Assembly (NCBI GenBank): GCA_963969395.1
Contig: OZ017799.1
Coordinates: 26,390,060 to 26,454,059, forward strand
Direction: 5' to 3'
DNA: 64,000 nt
Source of the DNA: Pseudoscleropodium purum
Lineage: Eukaryota; Streptophyta; Bryopsida; Hypnales; Brachytheciaceae
In this document: positions 57,789-64,000 of the stretch, piece by piece
How positions within the stretch are numbered: position 1 is the stretch's first letter
How the letters are laid out: every line of letters begins with the position of its first letter
Program-made: the position numbers and the translations under genes
Notes under the pieces: generated by a model
What the model was told of the DNA's origin: nothing
What the model saw: the letters and a program-made list of their open reading frames with translations, nothing else
The model's database searches: none

Positions 57789-60700
57789 TTACAAGGGTGT
57801 CCCCGAATTTTGGACATACTTTTTTAAGGTTGATTTTTGGCCTACCCCCCCATTATCATATATTGCGCATCCAATGGTGAAAAAAAACACCTTAACAATA
57901 TCGCCATTTGTGAGATATGATTGATTGGACTTTTTGAGGGTGAGTTGACTTTCTTCATGAAAAGTTATTTTGAAGTTTGGAGTTGACCTACCGCCCTATT
58001 TGTGGGTGTTGTGAATCCAGTGGTGGTGTTCGTTTTTTGAAAAAAGTATTTGGTTGGGTGCAGCGAGCGTTTTAAAAGTGACATTTTTAGGTGCTATCTT
58101 TGGCATGTTGAGGATTTTGGAAAAATAGAACATACCTACCCCCCCATTTTGAAGGGTTGTGAACACGATGGAGTAATAAAAAGCCTAAACATATGGCTTT
58201 TTTTGGAAGATATGGCTGATTTGACTTTTTGACCCCCTAGAGTTGACTTTTTGAAGGTGATTGAATTTGAAGTTTTGACTCAAAACAATATTGTAGGTCT
58301 ATGAATGGGTGTTTCGGATTGGTATCCCACTTGTTGATATGACCTTGTATGCAGGAGTTATGGATGGAGGAAGTTGCACATTCATTTTAGAACTTCAAGA
58401 ATTTATAATTAATGCATACCATGTCCGATTGGGGATTAGATTAACATTTTGGAATGCTTTTAGTTATATCTATAGCATGGTATTTTTGTTGAAAAATTAT
58501 AAATGTTTTTTTATGGACATCAAAATAAAAGGATTTAATAGAGATAAAATAAATAAATATATAAATATATATATATACTTAATACATAAAAATAGACATG
58601 TACTCTAATGAAAACTCCTATATGAACACATATAAATTGATCTATGCAATAGATCGAATGTGGCCTCTCCACTCTTCCCCATACAATCCTACATAGTGAC
58701 GAGCTGCACCTACACGGTCAGTATAGATGTTCCTCTTTGGGAGGTACTGACCAGTATGGAGGTTCCTAAGTAAGAGCCCTGGTACATTACGGTCTCTAAT
58801 CCTAGGCTGAAGGACCCAATCCGCATGATCTAGGAAATCCTGGATCAACGGTCTGAGCGCAGGATCATCTATCTCTACGCCCTCATATGCAAACCCTAAG
58901 TTCTCTTCTGCCCTGGCCTCCGCCTCTTCTGCAACATGTGCCCAATCTCGTGCTTGTTGTAGATGAAGCCTCATGTGTTTGCCACTCCAACCAAAGGCTT
59001 GACAAGCAAACGTCAAACTACTTGTAATCTCCAACGAAGGGTGCTGCTCCTGCCTGCCATGTACCATAGCTGCAAATCCCGCCACAAAGCCATCACAGGA
59101 GTTGAGAAGGCGTTCCATGTCAACCTCTGTGGTATCAAACGCTCCACCTAGTGCTCTCTCAACGCCTGCGATGCTAAATAAGTCGTGCTCGCTGCCAAGT
59201 CGTCGTCCGTCAATCACCATCTCTGTCTGCACTGTTAGCTCAATTCGAATGCCAGACAGATGGTTGAGGCGCATGTCATATGGCATGTCCGTCCAACGTT
59301 GTAATAGGTCTTGCAGCTGTGCAAGTCGAGTACGGATAGTGCGCATTGTGCTGGGCATGTCATCAAGCATCCTTTTGGGTATCGTAGATAAGATGTCGTG
59401 ACAAAGCTCTTGATAGACCTTGACCTTCCATAAACAAGGGTCATGAAGAGGTCTACACTCCACAGCTCCATAGCCCTCCTCGTTGCACATTTCGTGCACT
59501 AAACCCTCTCTGAACCTACGCACACGGTATTGATCTTCGCTAAATTTCAAGAGGACCACTCCATTCGTAGGAACTCGAATGCCATAATCAAACACATTTC
59601 GTCCAATCGGAACCAAATCGCGCATCTGTTGTCGATATCGTTGTATGAAGCTATCTATGATTGGTTCGGCATTTGGAATCGACCACTTCATGCCAAAAAA
59701 AGAGACCCGACACAATCTAGCTCCCAAAGAATAGAGAGCTTGGGTCATAGCCCAGATGGGGACATTGACTTGGCTTCTGGATAGCGTGAAGCTATTAGGA
59801 GCACAAGTCAATGTCAAGGCAAAGTGAATACGGAGGATATCCACTAAAGAAACCTTAAAGGCTTCTCTTGCTTCTTCAGTGACCCCAGCATAAACCTTAA
59901 CTACAATGGGATCTGAAATGACATGGAGCCATTCCTTAAACTCCGGAAGATCCCTAACTGGAATCTTGCGGTTGGCAGGGTTTACGGTTTAGGGTTTAGG
60001 GTTTAGGGTTATGGGTTACAAGGGTGTCCCCGAATTTTGGATTTAGGGTTTAGGGTTTTGGGTTACATGGGTGTTCTTGAGAAAGTTGACTTTTTATTTT
60101 GGGTTACAAGGGTGTCCCCGAATTTTGGACATACTTTTTTAAGGTTGATTTTTGGCCTACCCCCCCATTATCATATATTGTGCATCCAATGGTGAAAAAA
60201 ACCACCTTAACAATATCACCATTTGTGAGATATGACAAGTTTGACTTTTTGAGGGTGAGATGACTTTCTTCATGAAAAGTTATTTTGAAGTTTGGAGTTG
60301 ACCTACCCCCCTATTTGTGGGTGTTGTGAAACCAATGGTGGTGTTCGTTTTTTGAAAAAATGGTTTGGTTGGGTGCAGCGAGCGTTTTAAAAGTGACTTT
60401 TTTAGGTGCTATCTTTGGCATGTCGAGGATTTTGAAAGATTGGAGCATACCTACCCCCCCATTTTCAAGGTTTGTGAACGCAATGGAGTAATAAAAAGCC
60501 TAAACATATGGCTTTCTTTGGGAGATATGGCTGATTTGACTTTTTGACCCCCTAGAGTTGACTTTTTGAAGGTGATTGAATTTGAAGTTTTGACCCTAAA
60601 CAATATTGTAGGTCTATGAATGGGTGTTCCGGATTGGTATCCCACTTGTTGATATGACCTCGTATGCATGAGTTATGGATGGATAAAGCTGCACATTCAT

Positions 60701-60914
60701 TTTGGAACTTCAGGAATTTATAATTAATGCATACCATGGGGGTGGGACTTTGCTACAACGGGTGCAATATGATGACTTTCGAAACGAGACCAACCATTTT
60801 GGAATGTACTGGACCAAAGCTTTCTAAAAAGGTCTTGGTTGGCTACAATGAGTCGGTTTTAAGGGTTTAGGGTTTGGGTTTTAGGGTTTAGGGTTTAGGG
60901 TTTAGGGTTTAGGG
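57789..60914. repeat. Array unit 5
   Basis: Full unit, identical by eye to unit 2. Confidence 0.95.
58642..59988 (-). CDS. Unrecognised open frame, unit 5
   Basis: Same predicted protein as unit 2; first ATG at 59748. Undamaged. Confidence 0.5.
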   Translation of the reverse strand, partial: TVNPANRKIPVRDLPEFKEWLHVISDPIVVKVYAGVTEEAREAFKVSLVDILRIHFALTLTCAPNSFTLSRSQVNVPIWAMTQALYSLGARLCRVSFFGMKWSIPNAEPIIDSFIQRYRQQMRDLVPIGRNVFDYGIRVPTNGVVLLKFSEDQYRVRRFREGLVHEMCNEEGYGAVECRPLHDPCLWKVKVYQELCHDILSTIPKRMLDDMPSTMRTIRTRLAQLQDLLQRWTDMPYDMRLNHLSGIRIELTVQTEMVIDGRRLGSEHDLFSIAGVERALGGAFDTTEVDMERLLNSCDGFVAGFAAMVHGRQEQHPSLEITSSLTFACQAFGWSGKHMRLHLQQARDWAHVAEEAEARAEENLGFAYEGVEIDDPALRPLIQDFLDHADWVLQPRIRDRNVPGLLLRNLHTGQYLPKRNIYTDRVGAARHYVGLYGEEWRGHIRSIA

Positions 60915-63900
60915 TTACAAGGGTGTCCCCGAATTTTGGACATACTTTTTTAAGGTTGATTTTTGGCCTACCCCCCCATTATCATATATTGCGCATCCAA
61001 TGGTGAAAAAAAACACCTTAACAATATCGCCATTTGTGAGATATGATTGATTGGACTTTTTGAGGGTGAGTTGACTTTCTTCATGAAAAGTTATTTTGAA
61101 GTTTGGAGTTGACCTACCGCCCTATTTGTGGGTGTTGTGAATCCAGTGGTGGTGTTCGTTTTTTGAAAAAAGTATTTGGTTGGGTGCAGCGAGCGTTTTA
61201 AAAGTGACATTTTTAGGTGCTATCTTTGGCATGTTGAGGATTTTGGAAAAATAGAACATACCTACCCCCCCATTTTGAAGGGTTGTGAACACGATGGAGT
61301 AATAAAAAGCCTAAACATATGGCTTTTTTTGGAAGATATGGCTGATTTGACTTTTTGACCCCCTAGAGTTGACTTTTTGAAGGTGATTGAATTTGAAGTT
61401 TTGACTCAAAACAATATTGTAGGTCTATGAATGGGTGTTTCGGATTGGTATCCCACTTGTTGATATGACCTTGTATGCAGGAGTTATGGATGGAGGAAGT
61501 TGCACATTCATTTTAGAACTTCAAGAATTTATAATTAATGCATACCATGTCCGATTGGGGATTAGATTAACATTTTGGAATGCTTTTAGTTATATCTATA
61601 GCATGGTATTTTTGTTGAAAAATTATAAATGTTTTTTTATGGACATCAAAATAAAAGGATTTAATAGAGATAAAATAAATAAATATATAAATATATATAT
61701 ATACTTAATACATAAAAATAGACATGTACTCTAATGAAAACTCCTATATGAACACATATAAATTGATCTATGCAATAGATCGAATGTGGCCTCTCCACTC
61801 TTCCCCATACAATCCTACATAGTGACGAGCTGCACCTACACGGTCAGTATAGATGTTCCTCTTTGGGAGGTACTGACCAGTATGGAGGTTCCTAAGTAAG
61901 AGCCCTGGTACATTACGGTCTCTAATCCTAGGCTGAAGGACCCAATCCGCATGATCTAGGAAATCCTGGATCAACGGTCTGAGCGCAGGATCATCTATCT
62001 CTACGCCCTCATATGCAAACCCTAAGTTCTCTTCTGCCCTGGCCTCCGCCTCTTCTGCAACATGTGCCCAATCTCGTGCTTGTTGTAGATGAAGCCTCAT
62101 GTGTTTGCCACTCCAACCAAAGGCTTGACAAGCAAACGTCAAACTACTTGTAATCTCCAACGAAGGGTGCTGCTCCTGCCTGCCATGTACCATAGCTGCA
62201 AATCCCGCCACAAAGCCATCACAGGAGTTGAGAAGGCGTTCCATGTCAACCTCTGTGGTATCAAACGCTCCACCTAGTGCTCTCTCAACGCCTGCGATGC
62301 TAAATAAGTCGTGCTCGCTGCCAAGTCGTCGTCCGTCAATCACCATCTCTGTCTGCACTGTTAGCTCAATTCGAATGCCAGACAGATGGTTGAGGCGCAT
62401 GTCATATGGCATGTCCGTCCAACGTTGTAATAGGTCTTGCAGCTGTGCAAGTCGAGTACGGATAGTGCGCATTGTGCTGGGCATGTCATCAAGCATCCTT
62501 TTGGGTATCGTAGATAAGATGTCGTGACAAAGCTCTTGATAGACCTTGACCTTCCATAAACAAGGGTCATGAAGAGGTCTACACTCCACAGCTCCATAGC
62601 CCTCCTCGTTGCACATTTCGTGCACTAAACCCTCTCTGAACCTACGCACACGGTATTGATCTTCGCTAAATTTCAAGAGGACCACTCCATTCGTAGGAAC
62701 TCGAATGCCATAATCAAACACATTTCGTCCAATCGGAACCAAATCGCGCATCTGTTGTCGATATCGTTGTATGAAGCTATCTATGATTGGTTCGGCATTT
62801 GGAATCGACCACTTCATGCCAAAAAAAGAGACCCGACACAATCTAGCTCCCAAAGAATAGAGAGCTTGGGTCATAGCCCAGATGGGGACATTGACTTGGC
62901 TTCTGGATAGCGTGAAGCTATTAGGAGCACAAGTCAATGTCAAGGCAAAGTGAATACGGAGGATATCCACTAAAGAAACCTTAAAGGCTTCTCTTGCTTC
63001 TTCAGTGACCCCAGCATAAACCTTAACTACAATGGGATCTGAAATGACATGGAGCCATTCCTTAAACTCCGGAAGATCCCTAACTGGAATCTTGCGGTTG
63101 GCAGGGTTTACGGTTTAGGGTTTAGGGTTTAGGGTTATGGGTTACAAGGGTGTCCCCGAATTTTGGATTTAGGGTTTAGGGTTTTGGGTTACATGGGTGT
63201 TCTTGAGAAAGTTGACTTTTTATTTTGGGTTACAAGGGTGTCCCCGAATTTTGGACATACTTTTTTAAGGTTGATTTTTGGCCTACCCCCCCATTATCAT
63301 ATATTGTGCATCCAATGGTGAAAAAAACCACCTTAACAATATCACCATTTGTGAGATATGACAAGTTTGACTTTTTGAGGGTGAGATGACTTTCTTCATG
63401 AAAAGTTATTTTGAAGTTTGGAGTTGACCTACCCCCCTATTTGTGGGTGTTGTGAAACCAATGGTGGTGTTCGTTTTTTGAAAAAATGGTTTGGTTGGGT
63501 GCAGCGAGCGTTTTAAAAGTGACTTTTTTAGGTGCTATCTTTGGCATGTCGAGGATTTTGAAAGATTGGAGCATACCTACCCCCCCATTTTCAAGGTTTG
63601 TGAACGCAATGGAGTAATAAAAAGCCTAAACATATGGCTTTCTTTGGGAGATATGGCTGATTTGACTTTTTGACCCCCTAGAGTTGACTTTTTGAAGGTG
63701 ATTGAATTTGAAGTTTTGACCCTAAACAATATTGTAGGTCTATGAATGGGTGTTCCGGATTGGTATCCCACTTGTTGATATGACCTCGTATGCATGAGTT
63801 ATGGATGGATAAAGCTGCACATTCATTTTGGAACTTCAGGAATTTATAATTAATGCATACCATGGGGGTGGGACTTTGCTACAACGGGTGCAATATGATG

Positions 63901-64000
63901 ACTTTCGAAACGAGACCAACCATTTTGGAATGTACTGGACCAAAGCTTTCTAAAAAGGTCTTGGTTGGCTACAATGAGTCGGTTTTAAGGGTTTAGGGTT
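60915..64000. repeat. Array unit 6 (cut by the window edge)
   Basis: 3086 of 3126 bp are in view; it ends inside the telomere-like tract that would lead into unit 7. Confidence 0.95.
61768..63114 (-). CDS. Unrecognised open frame, unit 6
   Basis: Same predicted protein as unit 2; first ATG at 62874. Undamaged. Confidence 0.5.
   Translation of the reverse strand, partial: TVNPANRKIPVRDLPEFKEWLHVISDPIVVKVYAGVTEEAREAFKVSLVDILRIHFALTLTCAPNSFTLSRSQVNVPIWAMTQALYSLGARLCRVSFFGMKWSIPNAEPIIDSFIQRYRQQMRDLVPIGRNVFDYGIRVPTNGVVLLKFSEDQYRVRRFREGLVHEMCNEEGYGAVECRPLHDPCLWKVKVYQELCHDILSTIPKRMLDDMPSTMRTIRTRLAQLQDLLQRWTDMPYDMRLNHLSGIRIELTVQTEMVIDGRRLGSEHDLFSIAGVERALGGAFDTTEVDMERLLNSCDGFVAGFAAMVHGRQEQHPSLEITSSLTFACQAFGWSGKHMRLHLQQARDWAHVAEEAEARAEENLGFAYEGVEIDDPALRPLIQDFLDHADWVLQPRIRDRNVPGLLLRNLHTGQYLPKRNIYTDRVGAARHYVGLYGEEWRGHIRSIA

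Larger units (their letters stand above)
45234..64000. repeat. Subtelomere-type tandem array, 3126-bp period, six copies in view
   Basis: Sequence landmarks recur at exactly 3126-bp spacing: TTACAAGGGTGTCC at 45285, 48411, 51537, 54663, 57789 and 60915, and the open-frame end at 46138, 49264, 52390, 55516, 58642 and 61768. Units are head to tail. Each contains three TTTAGGG-type tracts, two related 635-bp sub-repeats and one long minus-strand open frame. Units 2-6 look identical by eye; unit 1 differs at about five positions. The array runs off the right edge. The TTTAGGG strand points 5' to 3' to the right, matching a chromosome end on that side. A recent segmental amplification, or satellite homogenisation, is implied. 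Confidence 0.97.

Noticed and set aside
1..64000. tRNA, rRNA, CRISPR arrays, bacterial operons
   Set aside because: None was seen; the intron-containing genes and plant transposons show a eukaryotic nuclear origin. A covariance-model scan would be needed to exclude small RNA genes.

Overview
The window looks like nuclear DNA of a land plant, most likely a moss. Split genes have ordinary GT-AG introns, there is an intronless PLS-class pentatricopeptide gene ending in DYW, the telomere-like motif is TTTAGGG, and a secreted KP4-type small protein is present, a family known in plants mainly from mosses. The moss call is an inference; no species can be named.

Layout, left to right. 1-5375 (+) is the 3' part (11 exons) of a phage-type organellar RNA polymerase (RPOT). 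6871-7008 (-) is a lone exon-like piece of coatomer epsilon subunit. 9.9-12.9 kb (+) holds an OSB-like organellar single-strand DNA binding gene, of which only the last two exons (PDF motif) are clear. 13257-15374 (+) is an intact PPR-DYW RNA-editing factor. Three genes for organellar transcription, DNA maintenance and RNA editing therefore lie on one strand within 15 kb. 17.0-18.6 kb is a dead Copia pol piece, 19.7-20.8 kb a dead hAT-like transposase, and 22104-22496 the KP4-like gene. 24.0-28.5 kb is AT-rich with no gene seen. 28.5-31.8 kb (-) is a Tnp2/CACTA-like transposase kept in one frame but broken by four stops.

34.2-39.2 kb holds two inverted copies (A, 3277 bp; B, 1650 bp) of one element. 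Each has TG...CA ends and its own exact 5-bp target duplication, and they are separated by 69 bp, giving a very large hairpin. Copy A carries a frameshifted gene for an unrecognised coiled-coil protein. 39.6-44.0 kb is a decayed BED-finger hAT transposon. A related 322-bp hAT MITE with a perfect 8-bp duplication sits inside an unrecognised coding exon at 44.4-45.2 kb.

From 45234 to the end is a head-to-tail array with a 3126-bp period, six copies in view. Each unit has two diverged 635-bp sub-repeats, TTTAGGG-type tracts, and an identical (one residue apart) long open frame on the minus strand encoding a protein I do not recognise. The G-rich telomeric strand runs 5' to 3' rightwards, as expected if the chromosome end lies to the right, so the array is probably subtelomeric. 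This gene-bearing satellite is the strongest candidate for something undescribed.
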